Assembly: GCA_963205105.1 (NCBI GenBank)
Contig: CAUJJW010000004.1
Location: 1 to 35,899 of the forward strand
Direction: 5' to 3'
Length of the DNA: 35,899 bases
Source of the DNA: Verrucomicrobiota bacterium
Lineage (GTDB): Bacteria; Verrucomicrobiota; Verrucomicrobiia; Limisphaerales; CAIMTB01
In this document: positions 24,358 through 32,219 of the stretch, one piece after another
Layout of the letters: each line of letters begins with the position of its first letter
Position numbering within the stretch: the first letter of the stretch is position 1
Notes under the pieces: generated by a model
What the model was told of the DNA's origin: nothing
Seen by the model: only the letters and a program-made list of their open reading frames with translations
The model's database searches: none
Position numbers and translations under genes: made by a program

Positions 24358-25797
24358 TCCCAAGCTGTTTCCGGCCTTCGGAACCATTCGCGACCCAAGC
24401 CCACCGCTCGCCTGGGGTTCTGGCTGGCTGCCCTCGCCTGGATGCTCACCCCCTGGCTGCCTTCCAGCCTGCCCGCCCAGGCGGCCACCACCTCGACCGC
24501 CGCGCTGCGCCTCGCTGGTTTCGACGTCGATGCCACCCCGCCCATCGGCAGCCACATGGCCTACGATCCTGTCACCAACTGGTGGGATCTCGGCCTTCGC
24601 GCCCGGGGCATCGTGATTCTCGGGGACGGGGACCCTATTGTGCTCTGCGCCCTCGATTGGATCGGCATCGCCAACGAAGGACACGACGCGTTCCGGGACA
24701 CGCTGGCCAAGGCCGCCGGTACCCGCCGTGAGCGGGTCGCCGTCCACGCCCTCCACCAGCACGACGCGCCTGATTGCGATTTCGGCGCCGAATCCATTCT
24801 CAAGGAAGCCGGGGTCGATCCTCGCAATTACGATGGAGATTTCCCCCGGGAGGTCCTCCGCCGCCTCGAGGTCGCAGTCCGTGACGCCGTGCTCACTGCC
24901 CAGACCATTACCCACATCGGACGCGGTTCCGCACCGGTTCTCCAAGTCGCTTCCAACCGCCGCATCCTCGGTCCCGACGGCAAGGTCCGCGCCGTCCGTT
25001 ACACCACCTGCACCGACCCTGTCCTCCGCGCCGAACCCGAGGGAACCATCGATCCTTCCGTCTCCCTGGTGAGCTTCTGGAATGCCGACCAACCGTTGGC
25101 CGTCCTCAGTTACTACGCTATTCATCCCCAGAGTTACTACCGAACCGGCATTCCCAACCCCGATATCCCCGGCGTCGCGCGTTTTCTCCGCCAACTCGCC
25201 CTCCCCGCCGCCCTGCATGTCCACTTCAACGGTGCCGGTGGCAATCTGGGTGCGGGCAAGTACAACGACGGTTCCAAGGAAAACCGCGGCATTCTGGGTG
25301 AACGCCTGGCCGATGGCATGCGCCGCGCCTGGGAATCCACTCAAAAAGAACCGGTGACCGGGGACACTTTGGGGTGGTCGGTCAGCCGCGTTTCCCTGCC
25401 CCCCGCCAAACACCTCTCCACCGAGCAACTCCGCGCTCAGCTCAAAGGCAAGGACGCGTCCTTCTTCCTCTCCGGTGGCGCCTCGAAACTTGCGTGGCTC
25501 CGACGCTGCCAATCCGGCCAGACCCTGGAGATTTCCTGCCTCAAGCTCGGTTCCGCCCGCATCCTTCATCTTCCTGGAGAGCTCTTCGTCGAATACCAAC
25601 TCGCCGCCAAGGCCATGCGTCCGGACCTTTTCGTGGCCATGGCCGCGTATGGGGATTACGGCCCTGGTTACATCGGCACCACGGTGGCGTACGAGGAAGG
25701 CGGGTATGAAACCAGCCCGGCCGCGTCAAATGTCGCGCCCGAAGTAGAATCTGTGCTGATGGGCGCCATGCGTCGACTTCTCGAGGCAAAGCCCTAG
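24205..25797 (+). CDS. Exported neutral ceramidase-like protein (start uncertain)
   Basis: The region from about 24390 encodes a signal peptide ([17 protein letters not shown] and onward, cleavage near PAQA). It is followed by [66 protein letters not shown] and [18 protein letters not shown] blocks of the neutral/alkaline ceramidase N-terminal-like family common in Planctomycetota and Verrucomicrobiota. True function is often unknown. No ATG lies in frame between the end of the repeat and the signal peptide. The first in-frame ATGs are inside the repeat (24106, 24205) or inside the hydrophobic core (24442). The ATG at 24354 is in another frame. The listed start is only the nearest upstream ATG; the mature domain is firm, the start is not. 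Confidence 0.72.
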   Translation: MPELQPSKPSRPVPANIRPNPSKPAGTILPLPPGEGRGEGRSLHSSLHGSWSQAVSGLRNHSRPKPTARLGFWLAALAWMLTPWLPSSLPAQAATTSTAALRLAGFDVDATPPIGSHMAYDPVTNWWDLGLRARGIVILGDGDPIVLCALDWIGIANEGHDAFRDTLAKAAGTRRERVAVHALHQHDAPDCDFGAESILKEAGVDPRNYDGDFPREVLRRLEVAVRDAVLTAQTITHIGRGSAPVLQVASNRRILGPDGKVRAVRYTTCTDPVLRAEPEGTIDPSVSLVSFWNADQPLAVLSYYAIHPQSYYRTGIPNPDIPGVARFLRQLALPAALHVHFNGAGGNLGAGKYNDGSKENRGILGERLADGMRRAWESTQKEPVTGDTLGWSVSRVSLPPAKHLSTEQLRAQLKGKDASFFLSGGASKLAWLRRCQSGQTLEISCLKLGSARILHLPGELFVEYQLAAKAMRPDLFVAMAAYGDYGPGYIGTTVAYEEGGYETSPAASNVAPEVESVLMGAMRRLLEAKP

Positions 25798-25808
25798 CCG
25801 GAAGCGTG

Positions 25809-26030
25809 TTACAACACGCACAGATTCCCGGGAAGAGCCAGACGGACGGCTGAAAGGGGGATGCCCCGATCGAACGTGACCAACCGCCCTCCCTTCTCGC
25901 AAGCAAGGGCGAGCAGGTAGAGATTCGTCACCGACTGGCTGCCATGAATGCGGTCGGAGGCAAACAGGCGCTGATCCCGCAATGAAATCGAGTCGGACCA
26001 GAACTCGTGGTTCGTCGCCTCCGTGGCCGA
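25809..26030 (-). pseudogene. C-terminal remnant of a VapC-type PIN-domain toxin
   Basis: On the - strand a 73-codon stretch reads HEFWSDSISLRDQRLF, SQSVTNLYLLALACEKGG and RLVTFDRGIPLSAVRLALPG, then a stop at 25811-25809. This is the C-terminal half of VapC-family PIN ribonucleases, including the FW-D-S, TxxYLxALA and LVTFDRG blocks. The N-terminal half with the first catalytic Asp is missing. An in-frame stop occurs at 26033-26031, exactly where the repeat array begins, and no antitoxin is visible. It appears truncated by whatever produced the adjacent repeats and is presumably inactive. Confidence 0.75.
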
Positions 26031-26380
26031 CTAGTTGCCTGTCCCCCTGTTGAAGCCAGAGCGATGCGAACGCATCGGATGCTTTTGCATCAACTTCGGC
26101 AACCAACAGAGTGCCTGTCCCTCTGTTGGCCTGCCCCTCGTGGCCTCTCTGGGCCCCAACCAACAGCCTGTCCCCTTGTGAGCCAGCGACCAACAAGGTG
26201 TCTGTCCCTCTGTTCGCGTCTGCGCGGTGCGGATGCACTAAATGCATCGGCGTCACCACAGGAACAATAGAGTGCCTGTCCCTCTGTTGGCCTGCCCCTC
26301 GTGGCCTCTCTGGGCCCCAACCAACAGCCTGTCCCTTTGTGAGCCAGCGACCAACAAGGTGTCTGTCCCTCTGTTGGACT
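26031..26380. repeat. Hairpin-rich direct-repeat array
   Basis: A 107-bp unit at 26108-26214 is repeated at 26269-26375 with a single C/T difference, at a 161-bp period. The core GCCTGTCCCTCTGTTG also appears in degenerate form at about 26037 and, as TGTCTGTCCCTCTGTT, at the end of each unit. CCAACAGAG (26103-26111) pairs with CTCTGTTGG (26121-26129). The spacers carry their own hairpins, GATGC-tttt-GCATC (26078-26091) and GATGCA-ctaaa-TGCATC (26232-26248). It looks like a clustered extragenic palindrome family. No protein-coding frame here is believable. Confidence 0.82.
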
Positions 26381-26394
26381 TCCGTCCGCCGACG

Positions 26395-26756
26395 GTGGCG
26401 AAATCCCCCATCGCCATCAGCTGTCGAGGCAGGATTGCTTGGGGTCTTGCGGGTGGGGCCCTCGTCCTCATCTTCCTCGGCGCCTTGGGCCAGACTCCGG
26501 CTCCCCCGCCGCCGATCGTGAGGGTCATCGGCGCTGAACCTGTGGATCTAATCGACGACGAGGGAACCGAGCTCCAGATGGTGACGCTCCGCATCAATGG
26601 CTCTGTCGACCCCTCTTTGGCGTGGTCGACCCCATGCTCCGTCGAATCGCCAAGGAGCCGTACCACCGCCTCCTCATGATCGACTTGGAATGGGATCTCG
26701 AACTGGCTCCGGGGTCTCACCGCTCCCCGGATGTCGCCGGAGGAAGAGCGCCCTGA
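26395..26756 (+). pseudogene. Frameshifted small membrane-anchored hypothetical protein
   Basis: From GTG 26395 the frame reads a single hydrophobic segment (IAWGLAGGALVLIFLGALG), then VRVIGAEPVDLIDDEG and LQMVTLRINGSVDP. After about 26605 this frame degenerates (stop at 26677-26679), while the frame one base away reads LFGVVDPMLRRIAKEPYHR and LLMIDLEWDLELAPGS to a stop at 26754-26756. Both halves look like real protein, suggesting one gene broken by an indel or internal deletion near 26605. It starts 20 bp after the repeat array and ends 4 bp before the convergent sensor-kinase gene. I do not recognise the family. A genuine short gene of 94 codons (26395-26679) is the alternative. Confidence 0.45.
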
Positions 26757-26760
26757 CGCG

Positions 26761-28149
26761 TCATTTCGGCAGGCGCACTTCGAAGATCGATCCACGGTCC
26801 GGGATGCTATGGACCGCGACCTGGCCGCCGTGGGCTTCGACGATGGCTTTGACCAGGCTAAGTCCCAGGCCCAGACCGCGTTGGGACCGGCTCTTGTCTC
26901 CCCGGTAAAGCCGCTGCCAGATCCGACCCTGCTCCTCCGGGGCAATTCCCTGCCCTGTATCCTGGAATTCCAGCACCACCATCTCGGCTTCCTGCCGAGT
27001 GCGAAGGGTGACCCGCCCCCCTGCGGGGGTGTACTTGATGGCGTTGTCGAGCAGGTTGGCGGTCACATGACGGAACCGGGCGCGGTCCACCCGGGCCATG
27101 CACGGCTCACCCGGCTCGAATTCCACCGTGACCCGCCGCTCCTCGGCGACGTAACCGTAGAGTTCAATGGCCTCGGTCAGCAGGGTCCGCACGTCCACCT
27201 CGGCGCGATCCAGTTTCATCACCCCGGCTTCTGCCTCCGCGACATCAAGCAGCACCTTCAGCATTTCCAGCACCCGGTCCGATTCCTCCACGCAATCGGC
27301 CAGGGCCTCGCGCGACGCGTTCGAGTCCGGGGCATTGCGCAGGACCATCTCGGCGGTGCCGCGCAACCGGGACAGTGGAGTGCGCAGGTCATGAGCCACG
27401 TTATCCAGGGAATCCCGCATGCCTCGGATCAGGGTCTGGTTCCGGTCGAGCAACTGATTGAAGAGCCTGGCCAGGGCGGTGAGTTCGTCGTTGGACGGCC
27501 CGATGGGAACACGTTCATCGAGGCGTCCAGTCCGCAAAATCGATTGGGCGGTGGAAACGATTTCCCGCAAGGGTCGCGTGGCCCGGTGGGAGAGAAATGC
27601 CCCGCCCAGAATTCCGAGCCCCACCACGGGGATCATGACCCCGAAGAACGCGCTACGAAACGGTTGCAAAAGCGCCTCGCGGCTGTCGGTCACTCGTCCC
27701 ACTTCCAGCCAGGATCCATCCCGGAGCTGAACCGCTCCGAAGAGCAGGTCCCGGTGGGCATCCTGCGGAACGCGAAGCCAGAGGTCGCGCTGGTACCAAC
27801 CCGGCCCCACCTCGCGCAGTTCCTGGGCCACCCAACCGGTCGGAGCCGCCACCAACAACGACGGCCCGCGTCGGGCAGTGATCCGAACGATGGGAATCCG
27901 AGCCGGATCTCTCGTGGTTTGCTGGATGTACTGCCCCAAGCCGCGCGCGCCTCGCTCGGCATACACCGCCGCGTACTCCTTGAGCTGGGAATCGACGAGT
28001 TCCTGGTCTTTCCGACCGGTCGCCGCGAAGAGCAGCGCGTACGTCAGCAGGAACAACACCGCCGCGCTGGCAATGAAGACGACGGAATACCAGACGTTCA
28101 GCCGGATCGCGAGGGAGCGACGGAGGTGCTCAAGCACCCTTGAGGACAT
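26761..28149 (-). CDS. Sensor histidine kinase of an OmpR-type two-component system
   Basis: 462 aa. TM1 is at about 21-43 and TM2 at about 166-187, enclosing a ~120-residue extracytoplasmic sensor domain without a recognised fold. The HAMP linker covers about 188-241. The HisKA motif [16 protein letters not shown] has the phosphoacceptor His253. The HATPase region shows [11 protein letters not shown] (N box), [15 protein letters not shown] (G1/F box) and [18 protein letters not shown] (G2). All catalytic boxes are intact. The 5' end overlaps the response-regulator gene by 20 bp. The CusS/heavy-metal sensor class has a similar layout, but the signal is unknown. Confidence 0.93.
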   Translation of the reverse strand: MSSRVLEHLRRSLAIRLNVWYSVVFIASAAVLFLLTYALLFAATGRKDQELVDSQLKEYAAVYAERGARGLGQYIQQTTRDPARIPIVRITARRGPSLLVAAPTGWVAQELREVGPGWYQRDLWLRVPQDAHRDLLFGAVQLRDGSWLEVGRVTDSREALLQPFRSAFFGVMIPVVGLGILGGAFLSHRATRPLREIVSTAQSILRTGRLDERVPIGPSNDELTALARLFNQLLDRNQTLIRGMRDSLDNVAHDLRTPLSRLRGTAEMVLRNAPDSNASREALADCVEESDRVLEMLKVLLDVAEAEAGVMKLDRAEVDVRTLLTEAIELYGYVAEERRVTVEFEPGEPCMARVDRARFRHVTANLLDNAIKYTPAGGRVTLRTRQEAEMVVLEFQDTGQGIAPEEQGRIWQRLYRGDKSRSQRGLGLGLSLVKAIVEAHGGQVAVHSIPDRGSIFEVRLPK

Positions 28150-28804
28150 AGCCGACCCCTCGAATCGTGTGAATCATCTTTGTCGGAAACTCCCGGTCGA
28201 CCTTCTGCCGCAACCGTGACACGAGCACGTCCACGACGTTGGTCTGAGGGTCAAAACTGTAGTCGTACACATGTTCCAGGATCATCGTCTTGGTCACGAC
28301 CCGCCCCGCATGGCGCATCAGGTATTCGAGCAGGGAAAACTCCCGCGGCTGCAATTCCACCGTCTGCCCGGCACGCACCACCGCGCGACTCAGCAGGTCC
28401 AGGCTCAGTTCGCCCACCTCCAGCCGGGTCGGCTCGACGGTCTGGCTCGCGCGCCGGATCAGGGCCTGAACCCGGGCCAACAGTTCCGAGAACGCAAAGG
28501 GCTTGGTCAGGTAGTCGTCCCCGCCCGCCTGCAAACCCCGGATGCGATCCTCCACCGAGGCTTTCGCGCTGAGAAAAATCACCGGCATCCGAACCCCCTC
28601 CCGACGCAGCCGCTGGACCAGCGCCAGTCCGTCCATGCCAGGCAACATGACATCCACCACCGCGGCATCGTAGGTGGTCGTCGCAGCCATGGTGTGCGCT
28701 TCGTCGCCGTCCGAAAAGTGATCCACTGCAAAACCGCTCTGTTTCAAACCCTTGACCACGAACGAGGCGATCTTGGGGTCGTCTTCAACAATGAGGATTC
28801 GCAT
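28130..28804 (-). CDS. OmpR/PhoB-family response regulator
   Basis: 224 aa from ATG 28804 ([20 protein letters not shown]). The receiver domain has acidic D8/D9, phosphoacceptor D51 in [13 protein letters not shown], and the conserved Lys in [12 protein letters not shown]. The C-terminal winged helix ([46 protein letters not shown]) is of the Trans_reg_C type. It overlaps the kinase gene by 20 bp downstream and the SET-domain gene by 20 bp upstream, so all three are probably one transcript with coupled translation. Targets unknown. Confidence 0.95.
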   Translation of the reverse strand: MRILIVEDDPKIASFVVKGLKQSGFAVDHFSDGDEAHTMAATTTYDAAVVDVMLPGMDGLALVQRLRREGVRMPVIFLSAKASVEDRIRGLQAGGDDYLTKPFAFSELLARVQALIRRASQTVEPTRLEVGELSLDLLSRAVVRAGQTVELQPREFSLLEYLMRHAGRVVTKTMILEHVYDYSFDPQTNVVDVLVSRLRQKVDREFPTKMIHTIRGVGYVLKGA

Positions 28805-29435
28805 GGGTCGAGACGTTCGAAGCCCCGGGATCCGGCGTGGGAGTCGCCGCAATTTCGCGGGTCAGTTCCAGCCGCACCTGTTCGTGAAATTCCTCGGCGA
28901 CGATAAACCCCAGGCAGTTCGGGGCGCCACAGCCGCACGGGTAATCGCGCCATTCGCCGATGTCGTAGCCATAGTTGAAGGTCAATTCCTCCCCGGGTTC
29001 GATGTCCCGCAGCGACACAAGCCAAATCCGGTCGCCTTCCTGCTGCGCCTCGCAATTCGGCCCACAGCTGTGGTTCAGGAACCGCGCCGGATTCCACGCC
29101 ACATCCCCGTCGATGTCCCACTCGTCGTTGATCGTAAAAATGTAGGGATTGCCCTCCACGCATCGACGGTTGGACTCCTCCTTCGCCACTCGTTCGCCCA
29201 GGTACTCGATGATCGAGGTCCCGGCCGGAATCGCGCACCGCGCAAATCCACCTCGGCCATGAATGCCCGAGGAACCCAGTTCCAACCACTCGTTCACCGG
29301 TTCGCGTGGCGCCGTCGAAGCCTCGCCCAACGCAGTCGACGCAATCTTGACCACCTCCGTGGGGAGCGCCAACGAGGCCGTTTCGGTGGATGTTGCGGCG
29401 GCGGGATCGGTCCCAGGCTGATCCGTGGCACTCAT
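28785..29435 (-). CDS. SET-domain protein-lysine methyltransferase with post-SET motif
   Basis: 216 aa. The first ~45 residues are low-complexity (Ala/Thr/Glu). The SET core follows: GRGGFARCAIPAGTSIIEYLG, ARFLNHSCGPNCEAQ with NHSC at 121-124, and LTFNYGYD with the catalytic Tyr at about 155. Residues 167-174 (CGCGAPNC) reproduce the post-SET CxCx4C zinc-cysteine pattern familiar from eukaryotic histone methyltransferases. Bacterial members methylate protein lysines, although few targets are known. It sits between an alcohol dehydrogenase (one-base overlap, TGATG) and a response regulator (20-bp overlap). Low-complexity sequence precedes the domain, so the start is less certain than the core. 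Confidence 0.87.
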   Translation of the reverse strand: MSATDQPGTDPAAATSTETASLALPTEVVKIASTALGEASTAPREPVNEWLELGSSGIHGRGGFARCAIPAGTSIIEYLGERVAKEESNRRCVEGNPYIFTINDEWDIDGDVAWNPARFLNHSCGPNCEAQQEGDRIWLVSLRDIEPGEELTFNYGYDIGEWRDYPCGCGAPNCLGFIVAEEFHEQVRLELTREIAATPTPDPGASNVSTHANPHC

Positions 29436-30466
29436 CAGTCAGGCACCTCGACCAAAGCCTTGATCACCCCGGTCTCCGGTCGCGCAAACACCGGAAGGTC
29501 CGTGCCCAACCGCTCAAAATCGGTTCGGTGGGTGATCCAGGGCCGTGTATCAATCCGCCCTTCCTCGATCAACCCGATGATGCGGGTGAAGTCGTCCGGA
29601 AGCGCATTCCGGGACGCCAGAAGGGTCAGCTCCCGGCGGTGCAACACGGGGGCGTGGGGGAAGGAAAGTTCGGCCTGCGTGATGCCCACGTACACGACCC
29701 GGCCTCCGAACGCCGCAAACCCCAGGCATTGGCTCATCGCCCGGTGATTCCCGGTGGCGTCCACCACCACATGGGCCAGTTCGCCTCCCGTCAGTCGCTT
29801 CAACTCTTCCAGGCCACCGTCGTCGCCCGTCGCCAGGATGGTGTCCCGGACGCCCATCGCGTCACGGCAGAACGCCAACCGGGACGCCACCAGATCCATG
29901 ACGATCAACCGAGCGCCGCTGAGTTTGACGAATTCCAGCACGGACAACCCGATGGGACCGGCCCCGATGATGAGCACCGTCTCGCGTGGTGTTGGCTGAC
30001 CGCGGTTCACGGCGTGGCACCCGATCGCCAGAGTCTCCACCAGCGCCAACTGGTCCGGACCCAGCCGCTTCGAAGGATGCAGCTTGCGCGCCGGAAGAAT
30101 GAACCGCGGCCTCAGGCCTCCATCGGTGTGAACGCCCAGCACCTGGAGGTTCTCGCAACAATTGGTGCGGCCACGCCGGCACGCCGAACAGGATTGGCAG
30201 TTGATGTAAGGCTCCACCGAACAGCGGTCCCCGGGGCCCACATGCGAAACACCGTCGCCCACCTGGACCACTTCGACCCCCAGTTCGTGCCCGGGAATGC
30301 GCGGGTACGAAAAGAACGGCATTTTCCCCAGCCACCCCGAGTAGTCGGTGCCACAAATGCCCACCCGATGGACCCGGACCAAAGCCTCGCCAGGCCCGGG
30401 GGCCGCCGGCTCGGCGATGTCGATGAGCCGGAGCGTCTGGGGTTTCTCGAACTGGACCGCGCGCAT
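29435..30466 (-). CDS. Zinc-dependent alcohol dehydrogenase, LgoD/YjjN-like
   Basis: 343 aa medium-chain dehydrogenase. Catalytic zinc ligands: Cys38 in VGICGTD and His60-Glu61 in GHE. Structural zinc: C90, C93, C96 and C104 in CQSCSACRRGRTNCCE. Rossmann motif GAGPIG is at about 168-173. The stretches FFSYPRIPGHELG, GRTNCCENLQVLGVH and VVDATGNHRAMS look close to E. coli YjjN/LgoD (L-galactonate 5-dehydrogenase), whose product tagaturonate is the substrate of UxaE-type enzymes. Substrate by homology only. ATG 30466 gives MRAVQFEKPQTLRL; readings further upstream overlap the zinc-ribbon gene. The stop overlaps the SET gene start. Confidence 0.88.
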   Translation of the reverse strand: MRAVQFEKPQTLRLIDIAEPAAPGPGEALVRVHRVGICGTDYSGWLGKMPFFSYPRIPGHELGVEVVQVGDGVSHVGPGDRCSVEPYINCQSCSACRRGRTNCCENLQVLGVHTDGGLRPRFILPARKLHPSKRLGPDQLALVETLAIGCHAVNRGQPTPRETVLIIGAGPIGLSVLEFVKLSGARLIVMDLVASRLAFCRDAMGVRDTILATGDDGGLEELKRLTGGELAHVVVDATGNHRAMSQCLGFAAFGGRVVYVGITQAELSFPHAPVLHRRELTLLASRNALPDDFTRIIGLIEEGRIDTRPWITHRTDFERLGTDLPVFARPETGVIKALVEVPD

Positions 30467-30513
30467 GGGCGGATCTTGGGTGGAAGAGATCCGAGCGCCA
30501 ACCACGAAACGGC

Positions 30514-30762
30514 TCAATGCCGGTGGGGACCGCCTCCGCAACAACGCATGCAGGACGAAGGCGTTCCGCTGCAATCGGCCGCCCCTCCCCCTCCCGCGCC
30601 GGCAGGAGATCCACCCGCCATCGACGAGGCAAAGACCGAGAGCTTCTTCTCCAAACGTGTCGACCCGCACTTCGGACAGCGGGTGCCTTTCCACTCGGTG
30701 GATCGCACCAGGATCTCGCTATCCGCCGAGCAGGCTTCGCAGTGAAATTCGTAAATCGGCAT
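30514..30762 (-). CDS. FmdB-type zinc-ribbon protein
   Basis: 82 aa. MPIYEFHCEACSADSEIL with C8/C11, followed by TRCPKCGSTRLEKKLSV with C29/C32, is the FmdB/CxxC_CXXC_SSSS regulatory zinc ribbon. The tail is rich in Gly, Cys and His (CSGTPSSCMRCCGG, ending HRH), which could bind extra metal. The family was first named from formamidase operons as a putative regulator; mechanism unknown. It heads the operon FmdB-dehydrogenase-SET-regulator-kinase (47 bp before the dehydrogenase) and is divergent from the thioesterase gene. Confidence 0.88.
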   Translation of the reverse strand: MPIYEFHCEACSADSEILVRSTEWKGTRCPKCGSTRLEKKLSVFASSMAGGSPAGAGGGGAADCSGTPSSCMRCCGGGPHRH

Positions 30763-30859
30763 GGCGGAATCCTGCCTCTCGCGGGCGCCGGCCTCAAGGT
30801 TTCCTCCGTCGAAGACTCGCGCCCCTCACCAACCCAGGCTAGGCTCCCGAACAGCACGC

Positions 30860-31327
30860 ATGAGGTTGGATGCGCCAGATACCCCGGTCACCGTGAACGA
30901 CGTCCCAGGTCCGACGCTCGGCAGAACCCACTTCGTCTCCGAGATGCAGGTGCGTCCCGACGACATCGACATGTTCCAGCATGTCCATAGCAGTCGGTAC
31001 CTCGATTACGTTCTGACCGCCCGTTTCGACCAGATGGCCCGGTGCTACGGCATGGCCATGGAAGAGTTTCTGAAGCTCGGCCTGGCCTGGTTCCAACGGT
31101 CGGCCCACGTTGAGTTCAAGCGCCCATTGCGGCTGGGTGAACGCTTCACTGTCACCACCTGGATTCAGGAAATGGAAAAGGACAGCGTTCGGGTCGAATT
31201 CGAAATACGCCGGGCTGAAAACCAGAAGATCTGCTGCGACGGCCACTGTCACTACACCCTGGTGAACGTGGCCACCGGCCGGGCCGAGGCCATCCCGGAC
31301 TGGATCGCCACCCGCTATGCCATCTGA
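30860..31327 (+). CDS. Hotdog-fold acyl-CoA thioesterase (4HBT family)
   Basis: 155 aa. RPDDIDMFQHVHSSRYLDYV (about 32-51) is the 4HBT motif with the catalytic acid and the H-x-H variant of HVNN. WFQRSAHVEFKRPLRLGERF follows as in YbgC/FadM-like thioesterases. It likely hydrolyses acyl-CoA or acyl-ACP in the cytoplasm; chain length unknown. ATG 30860 was chosen because translation upstream of it crosses the divergent promoter region; a TAGGCT -10-like hexamer lies at 30840-30845, without a good -35. It overlaps the next gene by 11 bp. Confidence 0.88.
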   Translation: MRLDAPDTPVTVNDVPGPTLGRTHFVSEMQVRPDDIDMFQHVHSSRYLDYVLTARFDQMARCYGMAMEEFLKLGLAWFQRSAHVEFKRPLRLGERFTVTTWIQEMEKDSVRVEFEIRRAENQKICCDGHCHYTLVNVATGRAEAIPDWIATRYAI

Positions 31328-31865
31328 TCCGCCTCCCCACCCACCTTCACCCTCACCAACGGCCTCCCGACGACCCCGCCGCATCATGCTCGAGATTGGC
31401 CTCCTGCTCTTCGCCTCGGTTCTCCCTGCGCTCTGGCTCATCAACAGCCGAGCCCCTGCTCCCACTGGCCTCGGTGTCACCGACGGTCGGCTGGCCGCCT
31501 GCCCCTCTTCGCCCAATTGCGTCAGCAGCCAGTCGGATCAACCTTCCTGCAGCATCGACCCGCTGCCCTTCACCGACGCACCCGAAACCGCCATCGCCCG
31601 CCTCGCGTCGTTGGTGGAATCCTTCCCTCGCACCCGACCGGTCCGGCGCACCGCCGACTACGTCCATTACGAGGTCCGCACCCTCGTGTGCCGGTTTGTC
31701 GACGACGTCGAGTTCTTCGCGGACCGCCAGGCCAAGGTCATTCATGTGCGCTCGGCCTCCCGACTGGGGTACTCCGACCTCGGCGCCAACCGAAAGCGGG
31801 TGGAAGCACTCCGCGCCGCGTGGTCGAACACCGCTTCGGCCCCTGGGACCACGCCGGCGCCGTGA
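31317..31865 (+). CDS. DUF1499 family protein
   Basis: 182 aa. A membrane segment (MLEIGLLLFASVLPALWL, from residue 24) is followed by the DUF1499 core LAACPSSPNCVSSQSDQ, VRRTADYVHYEVRTLVCRFV and DDVEFFADRQAKVIHVRSAS, then LGYSDLGANRKRVEALR. Function unknown; family members are short and often membrane-anchored. ATG 31317 overlaps the thioesterase stop by 11 bp and gives a Pro/Ser/Arg-rich N-terminus with positive charge before the membrane segment. ATG 31386 is a credible shorter start. Confidence 0.85.
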   Translation: MPSDPPPHPPSPSPTASRRPRRIMLEIGLLLFASVLPALWLINSRAPAPTGLGVTDGRLAACPSSPNCVSSQSDQPSCSIDPLPFTDAPETAIARLASLVESFPRTRPVRRTADYVHYEVRTLVCRFVDDVEFFADRQAKVIHVRSASRLGYSDLGANRKRVEALRAAWSNTASAPGTTPAP

Positions 31866-31876
31866 TCTGGCGAAGC

Positions 31877-32140
31877 TCAATGCCCGCAGTTGCCCCGGGT
31901 GTTCTCGGCATCGCGATCCAGCAGGAACAGCCGGGCTTTCTCATAGCTCTTGCGCTGAAGGTAATGCCTCAAATCCCCCGGCGCCGTCGGCGGTAGTTCT
32001 GTGGCCAGGCGATCGATCCGCTCCAGAATGGGCAGGATCGGCACCTTCACCGGGGCGGCGCCCTGCGGGCTGCGCGCCGCGGCCGCGGCCTGTTCCAATT
32101 CGATCAAGGCCTCGAGAATCAAGTTTTCAGTCGCTGTCAC
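31877..32140 (-). CDS. Small conserved-looking hypothetical protein
   Basis: 87 aa from GTG 32140. It is predicted mostly helical and soluble: NLILEALIELEQAAAAAR, PILERIDRLATELPP, DLRHYLQRKSYEKARLFLL. No family was recognised with certainty, although the LRHYLxRKSYEKA phrase looks like a conserved small-protein core. A -10-like TAGGGT (32152-32147) lies 6 bp before the start, which would give a leaderless transcript. It is convergent with the DUF1499 gene (11-bp gap) and divergent from the DUF1549 gene. Confidence 0.6.
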   Translation of the reverse strand: MTATENLILEALIELEQAAAAARSPQGAAPVKVPILPILERIDRLATELPPTAPGDLRHYLQRKSYEKARLFLLDRDAENTRGNCGH

Positions 32141-32219
32141 CCCGCCACCCTAGGTCGCGACACGAACCAACGCCATGTTCTCGTGCCGCCTCCGCCTGTC
32201 TTGGCGGTTGGCTTGGCCA

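Noticed and set aside
26031..26380. Possible CRISPR array
   Set aside because: There are only two full units of 107 bp, with non-uniform hairpin-bearing spacers and no cas gene; direct duplication of an extragenic palindrome fits better.
26253..26945. 230-codon - strand frame over the repeat array and the broken gene
   Set aside because: It is Arg/Ser/Pro-rich, crosses repeats and overlaps the end of the sensor kinase in another frame; no domain is recognisable.
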